A DNA stretch of 13,028 bases from Candidatus Rhodoferax odensensis (GTDB lineage: Bacteria > Pseudomonadota > Gammaproteobacteria > Burkholderiales > Burkholderiaceae_C): assembly GCA_016718405.1 (NCBI GenBank), contig JADKDJ010000024.1, positions 1 through 13,028 on the forward strand, written 5' to 3'. Below the pieces are notes generated by a model that was not told where the DNA came from, ran no database searches, and saw only the letters and a program-made list of their open reading frames with translations. The translations under genes and the position numbers were made by a program. Shown here piece by piece: positions 1-8,152 of this stretch (positions within the stretch are counted from its first letter, which is position 1; the number at the start of each line of letters is the position of its first letter).

Positions 1-4
1 GGAT

Positions 5-823
5 TCAATATCCCCCCGGATCACACACCGCCTTGTTGCCCGCCAGCATCTGCCGAAACAGCCCCGGCACCTCCACCTCATAGCCACTGCGATGGTCGCG
101 TCCCACGGCGTGGTGGTGGGTGATGGTGCCGCCGTGGCCGACCACGGCGGCGTTGGCGGCCAGCTTGATGTCGCGCCAGGCGGCCAGGGCGCTGGCCACG
201 TCGCCGCTGGCCGAGCCCATCACCGCGATGGTGAAGTAGGGCGCCAGGCCGTCCGGGTAGACGTGGGTGATGCGGCAGGACATCATGCATTCCTGCCCGG
301 TCGCGCGCTCGATGGCTGCCTGCACGTCTTGGCGCACGTTGTTGTAGAAGGCCTCGAAGCGGTCCCAGGTGACAGCCGTCTCAAAGGTGTCCATGATCAC
401 GCCCAGGCCCACGGCGGGGTCGCGCCAGTAGGGCATGCGCACGAAGGCATCGCGCCAGGCGCCGGCCGCGCCTTGGCGATGCTCGGCGCTGTCCTCGCTG
501 GCCATCGAGCGCGCCACGGCTGCCGCATCAAAACTGCCGCCGTGGTCGCGCACCAGTTCCAGCGCGCGTTCCATCCCGGCTTGCACCCGGTGGTCGGCGG
601 ATTCGAAGCCCAGCACCAACACGGCGTGGCTGCCGTCGCCCACGCCGGAGAACACGGTCTCCATCGGGTCGAGCAGGCGGCAGTTGCTGGGGTTCAGGCC
701 GGACTGGGCCAGCGCGCGTAAGCCTCCTGCCGCCGCAAAGTAGTCGGCAAACCTGATGGAGGCCGACGCGCGGGCGGCGGCCAAGGTGCTTGCGGTGCGG
801 CTGGTCGGCCCGCTTGGTGTCAT
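5..823 (-). pseudogene. FAD-linked oxidase (alkyl-DHAP synthase/glycolate oxidase-like), C-terminal fragment
   Basis: The open frame of 272 codons matches the C-terminal half of the VAO-type FAD-linked oxidases of the alkyldihydroxyacetonephosphate-synthase group. Landmarks are ASASIRFADY (about residues 19-28), SGLNPSNCRLLDP near 41-53, CRITHVYPDG near 181-190, and a triple-His stretch THHHAVGRDH near the C-terminus, typical of the substrate side of the flavin site. The N-terminal FAD-binding (PCMH) domain, about the first half of the usual protein of roughly 500 residues, is absent. The first 18 residues after the ATG look unlike the family, so this ATG is probably not a real start. The C-terminus reads DPGG then Y and stop. 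Adding one base to the C run at 12-17 gives DPGGILNP, the family's normal ending, so a single-base loss is likely and the true end lies beyond the window. Family is clear; exact substrate is not. Confidence 0.75.
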
Positions 824-893
824 ACTGCGCGCCCGGCGAGCCGGGCTGGTGCCAGCCGCCCGCCCCGCCCATCAAACAACACCCACGGATCAG

Positions 894-992
894 AAGTCCC
901 CCCGGAATGCACGCCACCTTTTTTGCTCGGTAGCATCTGGCAAAAAAGGTACCGGCACCTCCACCTCGTAGCCGCTGCGATGGTCGCGATCC
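894..992 (-). pseudogene. Decayed second copy of the FAD-oxidase C-terminal tail
   Basis: This stretch repeats the tail of the adjacent FAD-oxidase fragment. Bases 62-100 and 950-988 are nearly identical, and the shared C run at 12-17 recurs at 898-903. In the minus frame it reads RDHRSGYEVEVP, as in the first copy. It then shifts frame and resumes as KKVACIPGG, corresponding to NKAVCDPGG. Similarity stops abruptly near 992, beside a small hairpin (GGGCG, 996-1000, pairing with CGCCC, 1006-1010). It is best read as the remnant of a tandem paralogue, or of a partial duplication, lying directly upstream of the truncated gene. The rest of the 824-1148 stretch shows no other recognisable gene. 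Confidence 0.7.
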
Positions 993-1148
993 ACTGGGCG
1001 TTTGGCGCCCGATGGCTGATTGCACCTATCCGCGCCCAAAACCGGGGCCGGCTGGAGCGCTGCGATCCTCAAGCGGATCGGTGAGTATGGCCGTGGCGAC
1101 CGACAATAGCGGCTACCGCATCCCTCGCACCGCTTTGGAACTCATTGC

Positions 1149-3271
1149 ATGGAAATCAAGGTCAATTTTCTCGACAAGCTTCGTCTTGAAGCCAAGTTCG
1201 ATGACTTCACGGTGATCGCCGACCAGCCCATCCGATACAAAGGTGATGGCTCGGCCCCAGGGCCATTCGATTATTTTCTGGCGTCATCGGCCCTGTGTGC
1301 GGCTTACTTCGTCAAGCTGTACTGCGACACACGCGACATCCCGACCGACAACATCCGTTTGTCGCAGAACAACATTGTTGATCCGGACAATCGCTACCAG
1401 CAGATCTTCAAGATCCAGGTCGAGTTGCCGGCGGACATGTCCGACAAGGACCGCCAGGGCATCTTGCGATCCATCGACCGTTGCACGGTGAAAAAGGTGG
1501 TCGGGCGCGAGCACCTGCATCGCGGGCAAGGACCTGCCGCTGGAGCAGACCATCGCGAACATGTCGGGCGTCCTGGCCGCCTTGGGCATGAAGATCGAGA
1601 TTGCATCTTGGCGCAACATCGTTCCCAACGTTTGGTCGCTGCATGTCCGCGACGCGCACTCACCCATGTGCTTCACCAATGGCAAGGGGTCGACCAAAGA
1701 GAGTGCCCTGGCGTCGGCTTTGGGGGAGTTCATCGAGCGCCTGAACTGCAACCACTTCTACGGTGGCCAGTTCTGGGGCGAAGACATCGCCAACGCGGCG
1801 TTCGTGCATTACCCGAACGAGCGCTGGTTCAAGCCTGGCCCCGGCGATGCACTGCCGGCTGACATGCTCGATGTGCACTGTCTGGACATCTACAACCCCG
1901 ATGGCGAGCTGCGTGGCTCGCACCTGATCGACACCAACTCAGGCAATGTGGCAGCGCGGCATTTGCTCCTTGCCTTTTGTCCGCCAGTCGGACGGCAAAG
2001 TCGTGTATTTCCCGTCCAACCTGGTCGAGAACCTTTATGTCAGCAATGGCATGAGTGCCGGCAATACGCTGGCTGAAGCGCAGGTGCAATGCCTGTCGGA
2101 GATTTTCGAACGCGCTGTCAAACGCGAGATCCTGGAGGGAGAAATCGCACTGCCCGATGTGCCGCAAGAGGTGCTGGCCCGATACCCCGGCATCCTGGCC
2201 GGCATCCAGGGGTTGGAAGCGCAGGGCTTTCCGGTTCTGGTGAAAGATGCATCGCTGGGCGGCAAGTACCCCTTGATGTGCGTGGCGCTGATGAACCCGA
2301 AGACCGGCGGGGTGTTCGCCTCATTCGGCGCGCACCCCAGCTTCGAAGTGGCGCTGGAGCGCAGTCTGACGGAGTTGCTGCAGGGGCGCAGTTTTGAAGG
2401 CCTGAACGACTTGCCTCGCCCCACCTTCTCAAGCAACGCCGTGACGGAGCCCAACAACTTCGTCGAACACTTCATCGACTCCAGTGGTGTGGTGTCGTGG
2501 CGCTTCTTCAGCGCCAAGGCAGACCATGACTTTGTGCATTGGGACTTTTCTCGCCAGGGGCCAAACGCCAATGCCGAGGAGGCCGCCGCCTTGTTCGGCA
2601 TTCCTCAAGACATGGGCAAGGAGGTGTACATGGCGGGCACGACCAATTGGGCGCCACTGCTTGCCGGATCCTGGTGCCCGGTTATTCAGAGGTCTATCCG
2701 GTAGAGGACCTGATCTGGGACAACACCAACAAGGCCCTCTTGTTCCGCGCCGATATTCTGAACCTGCATCGCCTGGACGATGCCCAACTGCAAGCCCTGC
2801 TTGATCGTTTGAAGGACAGTGAGCTGGATGACTACAACGACATCAGCACATTGATCGGCATCGAGTTCGACGAGAACACGGCTTGGGGGCAGTTGACCAT
2901 CCTGGAACTCAAGCTGCTGATCCACCTCGCATTGCAGCAATTGGAGGACGCGCAGGAACTGGTGTGCGCCTTCTTGCAATACAACGACAACACGGTCGAG
3001 CGCGGCTTGTTTTACCAGGCCTTGAACGCGGTGCTGGAAGTGGTGCTGGACGACGACATGGCCCTGGAGGATTACGAAGTCAACTTCCGCCGGATGTTTG
3101 GCCAGGCGCGCATGGATGCCGTACTGGGATCGGTGGATGGCAGCGTGCGCTTCCATGGCTTGACGCCAACCAGCATCCAGCTGGAGGGGCTGGACAGGCA
3201 CCAGCCGCCTCATCGACAGCTACAAAAAGATGCACACCGCGCGGGCCAGTGTGGCGGCTACAGCCAGCTAG
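1149..3271 (+). pseudogene. ycaO: OsmC-YcaO fusion protein, multiply frameshifted
   Basis: The first 118 residues form an OsmC-type domain, with a Cys in FLASSALCAAY (Cys50) and the second OsmC Cys in DRCTVKKVV (Cys112). The rest is a YcaO domain collinear with E. coli YcaO, an ATP-using enzyme family linked there to RimO-dependent methylthiolation of ribosomal protein S12. The two ATP/Mg-binding ExxER motifs are visible as SALGEFIERL and CLSEIFERA. ATG 1149 gives the family start MEIKVNFLD. The frame breaks four times. Near 1505-1515 an out-of-frame deletion joins KKVV to GKDLPLEQT and removes roughly 30-40 residues (size from memory of the family). Single-base changes are an extra C at 1952, a lost base at 2636-2637, and an extra C at 3199. 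Reading through them restores a continuous protein to the TAG at 3269-3271, nine bases from the convergent mdlB end. It is either recently inactivated or mis-sequenced. Confidence 0.88.
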
Positions 3272-3280
3272 GGCGGCGCG

Positions 3281-5062
3281 TCAATCCCCAATTTGCTGCA
3301 ACAAATACAGCCGCTGGTAGATGCCTTGGTCGATCTCCATCAGGACCTCATGCGTGCCCTGTTCGGCGATGCGGCCGTGGTTGAGCACCACGATGCAGTC
3401 CGCGGCGCGGATGGTGGACAGGCGGTGGGCGATGGCCACCACCGTGACGCGGCCGCGCAACTCGGACAGGGCCACTTGCACGATCTGTTCGGTCTCGGAG
3501 TCGATGTGGGCGGTGGCCTCGTCCAGGAACAGGATGCGCGGCTTTCCACCCAGTGCGCGGGCGATGGCGATCAATTGTTTTTGCCCCACCGACAGGCGCG
3601 CGCCGCCTTCGCCCAGCAGGGTGTCGTAGCCTTGTTCCAACTGCGTGATGAAGTCGTGGCAGTGCGCGGCGCGGGCGGCGGTTTCGATCTCGGCCTGGCT
3701 CAGGCCGCGCCCCATGTCGATGTTGTCGCGCACGCTGGCGGCCAGCAAGAAGGGGTCTTGCGGCACCAGGCCGACGTCGGCGCGGAAGTGCTCGTCACTG
3801 AACTTGGCCAACGCCACACCATCGAGCGTGATGTGGCCAGAACTGGGCTGGTAAAAGCGCAGCAGCAGGCTCAGCAGGGTGGACTTGCCGCTACCAGTGT
3901 GACCGACCAGGCCGTAGAAGCCGCCGGCCGGTACGTGCAGGCTCAGGTCGTGCAGAACCACCGTTTCGGGTGCGTAGCCAAAGCGCAGGTTCTCGATGCG
4001 GATGGCGCCCTCGCTGATGCGCTCCGGGCCGGTTACCGCCGCTGGGCGCTGTTCCTGCAGCAGCGTATCGACCCGGGCAGCGGCCACCACGGCTTGCTGT
4101 AACTGGCCAAACTGCAGCGTGATCTGGATCAGCGGGTCCACCACACGGCCGATGTAGCTGACAAAGGCGTACAGAATGCCAATCTCCAGCGCGCCCAGCG
4201 TGCGCTGGCCAAAGCTGTAGATCACCACCGCCAGCAGCAGCACGTTGATCAGGTCGAGCATCGGGCGCAGCAGCCAGGCGTTGACGCGCATCTCAGCGAT
4301 GCGCGCGCCCAGGTGCTGTTGGTTGGTGCGCTCGAACTTGTCCCTGAATCGCTGCTGCGCATTGCTGGCCTGCAGCACCGGCATGCCGGCAATCGACTCC
4401 GACATCTGGGCATTGATGTCGCTGCGTTTTTGCCGGGCACGCGCCACGGCCGGCGCGCTCCAGCGCTGGTAGAACCAGACGATCACCACCACCGCCGGAA
4501 TCAGTGTCAGCACGATCAGCATCAGGCGCCAGTCGAGCCAGGCCATGGCACCCATGGCGCCCAGCACCACGATGCTGCTGTCGAGCATGACAAACAGCAC
4601 CTGCACATAGAGGTTCTTCACCTGCTCGGTGTCGTTGGTGACACGGCTCACCAGTTGGCCGGTGATGGCTTTGTCAAAGAAAGCCATGGGCAGGCGCAAC
4701 ACGTGGCCATATACCTCCTCGCGCAGACGCTTGACCGAGCGCATGGCCACACCGGCCAGGCGCGTCAACTGGGCGTACCGAATCACGCTGGCCACGCAGC
4801 CCGCGAGCAGAATGCCGCCCAGCAGCAGTCCGATGTCGGTGGCGTCGAAGTGGCGCGGCAGCAGGTACTGGTCGATGAAGTATTTGCCCAGCAGTGGGCC
4901 CAGCGCTTCAAGCAGTGCGGCGGCCACCAGCCACAACGTGCCCAGCACCACGTGGCGGCGTTCGGGTGCGGCGGCATGCAGCAGCAGTGCCACCGCGCGG
5001 CGGGTGTTGCGCGGCGCTTCGGTCGGGTTGCCCGCCGGGTTGGCGTTGGTTTCAGGCTGCAT
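3281..5062 (-). CDS. mdlB: ABC exporter half-transporter, MdlB-like (consensus ATP-site subunit)
   Basis: The 593-residue protein has an N-terminal six-helix exporter domain (about 20-330) and a C-terminal ATPase domain. Walker A GHTGSGKST is at 387-395, the Q-loop Gln near 434, the signature at 490-494, Walker B ILFLDE ending at Glu515, and the H-loop His at 546. The signature reads LSVGQ rather than LSGGQ, as in E. coli MdlB. The catalytic Glu after Walker B is present. ATG 5062 was chosen because it gives a normal N-terminus and overlaps the upstream mdlA frame by 11 bases, which implies translational coupling; the open frame continues upstream, but only inside mdlA. The protein should pair with MdlA in the inner membrane as a heterodimeric exporter of unknown substrate. 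The gene converges with the broken ycaO, nine bases away, and no obvious terminator hairpin lies between them. Confidence 0.9.
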   Translation of the reverse strand: MQPETNANPAGNPTEAPRNTRRAVALLLHAAAPERRHVVLGTLWLVAAALLEALGPLLGKYFIDQYLLPRHFDATDIGLLLGGILLAGCVASVIRYAQLTRLAGVAMRSVKRLREEVYGHVLRLPMAFFDKAITGQLVSRVTNDTEQVKNLYVQVLFVMLDSSIVVLGAMGAMAWLDWRLMLIVLTLIPAVVVIVWFYQRWSAPAVARARQKRSDINAQMSESIAGMPVLQASNAQQRFRDKFERTNQQHLGARIAEMRVNAWLLRPMLDLINVLLLAVVIYSFGQRTLGALEIGILYAFVSYIGRVVDPLIQITLQFGQLQQAVVAAARVDTLLQEQRPAAVTGPERISEGAIRIENLRFGYAPETVVLHDLSLHVPAGGFYGLVGHTGSGKSTLLSLLLRFYQPSSGHITLDGVALAKFSDEHFRADVGLVPQDPFLLAASVRDNIDMGRGLSQAEIETAARAAHCHDFITQLEQGYDTLLGEGGARLSVGQKQLIAIARALGGKPRILFLDEATAHIDSETEQIVQVALSELRGRVTVVAIAHRLSTIRAADCIVVLNHGRIAEQGTHEVLMEIDQGIYQRLYLLQQIGD

Positions 5063-6794
5063 CGAGACTGGCCTCCAGTTGCTGGTAGCGCCATTGGCTG
5101 GCGTACCAGCCGTCCAGTGCCAGCAGGCTGGCATGGTCGCCTTGCTCGGCGATCCGCCCGTTCTTGAGCACCACGATGTGGTCGGCATCCATCACCGCGC
5201 TCAGTCGGTGGCTGACGATCAGCGCGGTGCGTCCGGCGCGCGCGCTGCGCAGGTGGTGCAGGATGTCGGTCTCGGTCTGGGTGTCGACCGCCGACAAGGC
5301 GTCGTCCAGCAGCAGCAAGGGCGCATCGGTCAGCAAGGCGCGTGCAATCGCCACCCGCTGGCGTTGTCCGCCGGAGAGCGAAATGCCCTTTTCGCCCACG
5401 GGCGTGTCATAGCCCTGCGGCATGCGAGCGATGTCGTCGTGGATGGACGCCAGCTCACAGGCGTGCTGAATCTCGGCGGGTGTGGCATCGGGCTTGGCCA
5501 GAGCGATGTTCTCGGCAATCGAGGCGGAGAACAGGAAGGGCTCTTGTGGCACCCAACTGATGGCGCGGTTGAGCGCGTCGAGCTGGTAGTCGCTCAGCAT
5601 TTCCCCGTTCCAATGCACGCTGCCCGATTGCACCGCGTACTGACGCAGGATCAGGCGCAGCACGCTGGACTTGCCGCAACCGGTGGGTCCCACCAGGCCC
5701 AGTGTCTGACCGCTCGGCAGGCTGAGCTGAAGGCCCGACAAGGCCAAGGCCTGGTGCCCAGGGTAAGAAAACGTCACGTCGTCAAACACAAGCGTGCCGG
5801 GTGTCACGTGAGTCAGCGTGCCGTGGTTGTCGATCGACAGCGGGGCGTCCAGAACCGGCTGAAGGCGACCCCAGGCGGCGCGTCCACGCTCGATCAGCGC
5901 CAGCACCCAGCCGGCGGCAAACATCGGCCAGATCAATTGGCCCAGGTACATGCTGAAGGCGGTCAGCGCACCGATGGTCAGCTCGCCGTGCCACACCTGG
6001 TAGCCGCCCAGGCCCAGCGTCAGCACAGTGGCGCTGACCAGGGTGATGCCCACCGCCGGCTCGAACGCGGCCTCCCAGCGTTGCGCGCGCAGGCTTGCCG
6101 CAGCGGCGGCCTCGGCCAGCTCCGACAGTCGCGTGGCACTGCGCGCTTCCAGGCCCAGGGCACGCAAGGTCCGCACACCGCTCAGGGTTTCCTGCACGTG
6201 GTCGTTGAGCTTGCCAAAGCAGTCCAGCGAATCCTTGGAGGCCTGGTGAATCTGGTTGGAGATGCGCCAGAACGCCAGCGCCATCAAGGGGAAGGGCAGC
6301 AGCGCAGCCAGCGCCAGGCGCCAGTCGATGCCCAGCGTCATCATCGCCACCACCATGATCAGGGTCAGGGTGCCGTCAAAGCCCGCCAGCATGGCCTCGC
6401 CCGAGGCCATCTCGACCGAGTCAATGTCGTTGGTGGCCAGCGCCATCAGGTCGCCAGTGCGCTTTTGCTGGAAGAAATGTGGCCCCTGCAGGCACAGCCG
6501 CGCGTACAGGCGCGAGCGTAGTTCGGCGCCTAGCCGGTAGCTGGCGGCAAACAGTTGCAGCCGCCAGGCCACACGCAGAAAGTAGATGGCCACGCCAGCC
6601 AGCAGCAGCCAGCTCAGTTGCCCGATCAGGACCTCGCCGGTCACACGCCCAGCCACCAGGCCATCGACCACATGGCCTACCTGGCGCGGAATGAAGACCG
6701 TGAGCGCACTCACCGATGCCAGCATCAGCGCCGACAGCAGGTAGGGGCGCCAATTCTGGCGCACATAGAGGCCGATCAGGCCGGTCAAGGTCAT
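5052..6794 (-). CDS. mdlA: ABC exporter half-transporter, MdlA-like (degenerate ATP-site subunit)
   Basis: The 580-residue protein has six predicted membrane helices in the first 310 residues, followed by an ATPase domain. Walker A GPTGCGKSS is at 369-377, the Q-loop Gln at 417, a canonical LSGGQ at 473-477, Walker B LLLLDD ending at Asp498, and the H-loop His at 529. The catalytic Glu after Walker B is replaced by Asp (DDALSAVD), as in E. coli MdlA. The ATG at 6794 starts the protein just before the first helix (MTLTGLIGLYVRQNW). Only a weak AAGG lies about 13 bases upstream of it. The gene ends inside the start of mdlB. It follows the MFS gene after an 89-base gap that holds a possible promoter, so it may be transcribed both with and without the upstream genes. 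The frame is intact. Confidence 0.9.
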   Translation of the reverse strand: MTLTGLIGLYVRQNWRPYLLSALMLASVSALTVFIPRQVGHVVDGLVAGRVTGEVLIGQLSWLLLAGVAIYFLRVAWRLQLFAASYRLGAELRSRLYARLCLQGPHFFQQKRTGDLMALATNDIDSVEMASGEAMLAGFDGTLTLIMVVAMMTLGIDWRLALAALLPFPLMALAFWRISNQIHQASKDSLDCFGKLNDHVQETLSGVRTLRALGLEARSATRLSELAEAAAAASLRAQRWEAAFEPAVGITLVSATVLTLGLGGYQVWHGELTIGALTAFSMYLGQLIWPMFAAGWVLALIERGRAAWGRLQPVLDAPLSIDNHGTLTHVTPGTLVFDDVTFSYPGHQALALSGLQLSLPSGQTLGLVGPTGCGKSSVLRLILRQYAVQSGSVHWNGEMLSDYQLDALNRAISWVPQEPFLFSASIAENIALAKPDATPAEIQHACELASIHDDIARMPQGYDTPVGEKGISLSGGQRQRVAIARALLTDAPLLLLDDALSAVDTQTETDILHHLRSARAGRTALIVSHRLSAVMDADHIVVLKNGRIAEQGDHASLLALDGWYASQWRYQQLEASLDAA

Positions 6795-6839
6795 GCAAAG
6801 GGCGCCTTGTGAGCGCGGGTGCGGTTGGGGGGAGGGTTG

Positions 6840-6845
6840 ATTCTA
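6840..6845 (-). promoter_or_regulatory. Possible -10 element ahead of mdlAB
   Basis: On the minus strand this reads TAGAAT, one base from the sigma-70 consensus. It lies in the 89-base gap between the MFS gene and mdlA and would give a leader of about 40 bases. No convincing -35 hexamer sits at the right distance, so this is a weak call. Confidence 0.25.
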
Positions 6846-6883
6846 ATCAGCGACTCAGGATTGCGCTGACGGTAGCCCGCAAC

Positions 6884-8125
6884 TCAGTGCTGCCGCCGCG
6901 CCCCCCGGTGCGCCGAGGGCAGCGCACTGCCTATCAGCGCCGCGCCAGCCCACAGCAGTGGCGCCACGCCCACCGGTCCGACCACCAGGCCGAAGGTGAT
7001 CGGCACCAGTACCGACGAGCCGTTACCTACCAGCGCGCGCAGGCCCAGCGCCTCGCCGCCGCGCCCCTGCGGGGTGGCGGCATGCAGCAGTGACAGCATG
7101 TTGGGCTGGCTCAAGCCGACCGAACAGCCAAACAGGAAACCCAGCACCATGAAGGCCCCCGCCACATTGGCCCAGGGTAGGCCAACGAACACCAGCGCGA
7201 TGACGACCATCGCCGCGCGCATGATCTGCCACTCTCTGAAGCGGCCCGACAACCAGGGCATGACGGCGCGGCTGACGAAGGTGCCCAGCGCAAACAGCGA
7301 GAACACCGAGCCGATGATGGAGGCCGAAAAGCCCAGCCGCGTGCCCAGCACCGGCAGCATGACGATAAACAGATCCCAACTGCAGGCCAGGGCCATGCTG
7401 ACGTAGTAGATGCGGCGCATCTCGGAGGCTGCCAGCAAGTCATGCCATACCTTCTGCCTGGTCACGCCGGTGATGGGGTCAGCTTCGACGTCGCCGGAGC
7501 GGGCCGCGCGGGGCAACTGGCCCAGGCGCTTGAACACCAGCCAACACGCCACACAGGCGAAGCTGGCCATGCAGGCAAACGCCGGGCGAAAACCGACATG
7601 GTCGATCAGCAGGCCGCTGACAAAAGGGCCCAGCGCGCTGGAAGCCGAGTGGCCCAGGGCATACCAGCCAAAATTGCGTAGGCGTTGCTCGGGCGACTTA
7701 CCCGTAGCCAATACCCCCACCGTGTGTTGCCCGGCCACCGACATGGCGTTGAAGCCAAAGCCGATCAACACAGCCATGACAAACAGCGAGGGTACCGTCA
7801 GCAGCAGCACCGGCACCCAGGCGCCTATCAGCACCAGGGTTACACCGGCGCGCATGACCGGTAGCGCGCCAAAGCGGTCAATCCAGCGGCCCACCGACAT
7901 GGCCGCCAGTGCGGGCAGCACCGAGAACATGGCCATAAACACACCCACCACGAGTTCGGGTGACCCGACGCTGAGCGCATACAGCGAGCCGGAGACGCGC
8001 CCGCCCGAAAGGGCCATATGACCGGTCAGCGTGACCAGAATGAGGGGAATGAGCAGCGGCGGGAAGTGCTTGGGCAAGCCGCGATTATCGCAAGCGTGGG
8101 TTGCCTCTGCACAGTGGGGACGCAA
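6884..8125 (-). CDS. Major facilitator superfamily (MFS) transporter
   Basis: This 413-residue, strongly hydrophobic protein shows about 12 membrane segments in two halves. The halves are separated by a charged loop near residues 205-250. The MFS motif A appears between helices 2 and 3 as GRWIDRFG (79-86). It would move a small solute across the inner membrane; sugar, drug and acid transporters all share this fold, and I cannot name the substrate. The start is uncertain because the frame has no usable ATG: the first Met is inside helix 1. The listed start is a TTG at 8125. A second TTG at 8077 would give 397 residues beginning LPKHFPPLLIP, directly before helix 1, and looks more natural. The gene lies 27 or 75 bases after the acylase stop on the same strand, so co-transcription is likely. 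The frame is intact. Confidence 0.85.
   Translation of the reverse strand: MRPHCAEATHACDNRGLPKHFPPLLIPLILVTLTGHMALSGGRVSGSLYALSVGSPELVVGVFMAMFSVLPALAAMSVGRWIDRFGALPVMRAGVTLVLIGAWVPVLLLTVPSLFVMAVLIGFGFNAMSVAGQHTVGVLATGKSPEQRLRNFGWYALGHSASSALGPFVSGLLIDHVGFRPAFACMASFACVACWLVFKRLGQLPRAARSGDVEADPITGVTRQKVWHDLLAASEMRRIYYVSMALACSWDLFIVMLPVLGTRLGFSASIIGSVFSLFALGTFVSRAVMPWLSGRFREWQIMRAAMVVIALVFVGLPWANVAGAFMVLGFLFGCSVGLSQPNMLSLLHAATPQGRGGEALGLRALVGNGSSVLVPITFGLVVGPVGVAPLLWAGAALIGSALPSAHRGARRQH
8084..8089 (-). promoter_or_regulatory. Possible -10 element (GATAAT) for the MFS gene
   Basis: The minus strand reads TGCGATAAT, close to an extended -10 box. It lies seven bases before the alternative TTG start at 8077, which would then be nearly leaderless. 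It falls inside the longer frame that starts at 8125, so it supports the shorter start. No clear -35 box is seen. Confidence 0.25.
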
Positions 8126-8152
8126 AGCCCCCGCGCGATCGGCGGGCTGGCG

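Noticed and set aside
92..721. Long open frame of 209 codons on the plus strand opposite the FAD-oxidase fragment
   Set aside because: It is the antisense shadow of a high-GC gene: its Ala/Gly/Val/His-rich text matches no family, while the minus frame has clear family motifs.
996..1010. Short hairpin as an attachment or recombination site
   Set aside because: A five-base stem in GC-rich DNA is expected by chance; there is no integrase and no second site in the window.
1149..3271. Programmed frameshifting or a split multi-gene RiPP system with YcaO
   Set aside because: The shifts go in both directions at ordinary sequences, one comes with a deletion, and there is no precursor-peptide gene nearby. 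The protein is collinear with E. coli YcaO, not with an azoline-forming cyclodehydratase, and no C-terminal PxPxP was seen.
4629..6521. Open frame of 630 codons on the plus strand across mdlB/mdlA
   Set aside because: It lies opposite two well-supported ABC genes and its composition (Arg, Gln, Ala) shows no domain; it is an antisense shadow.
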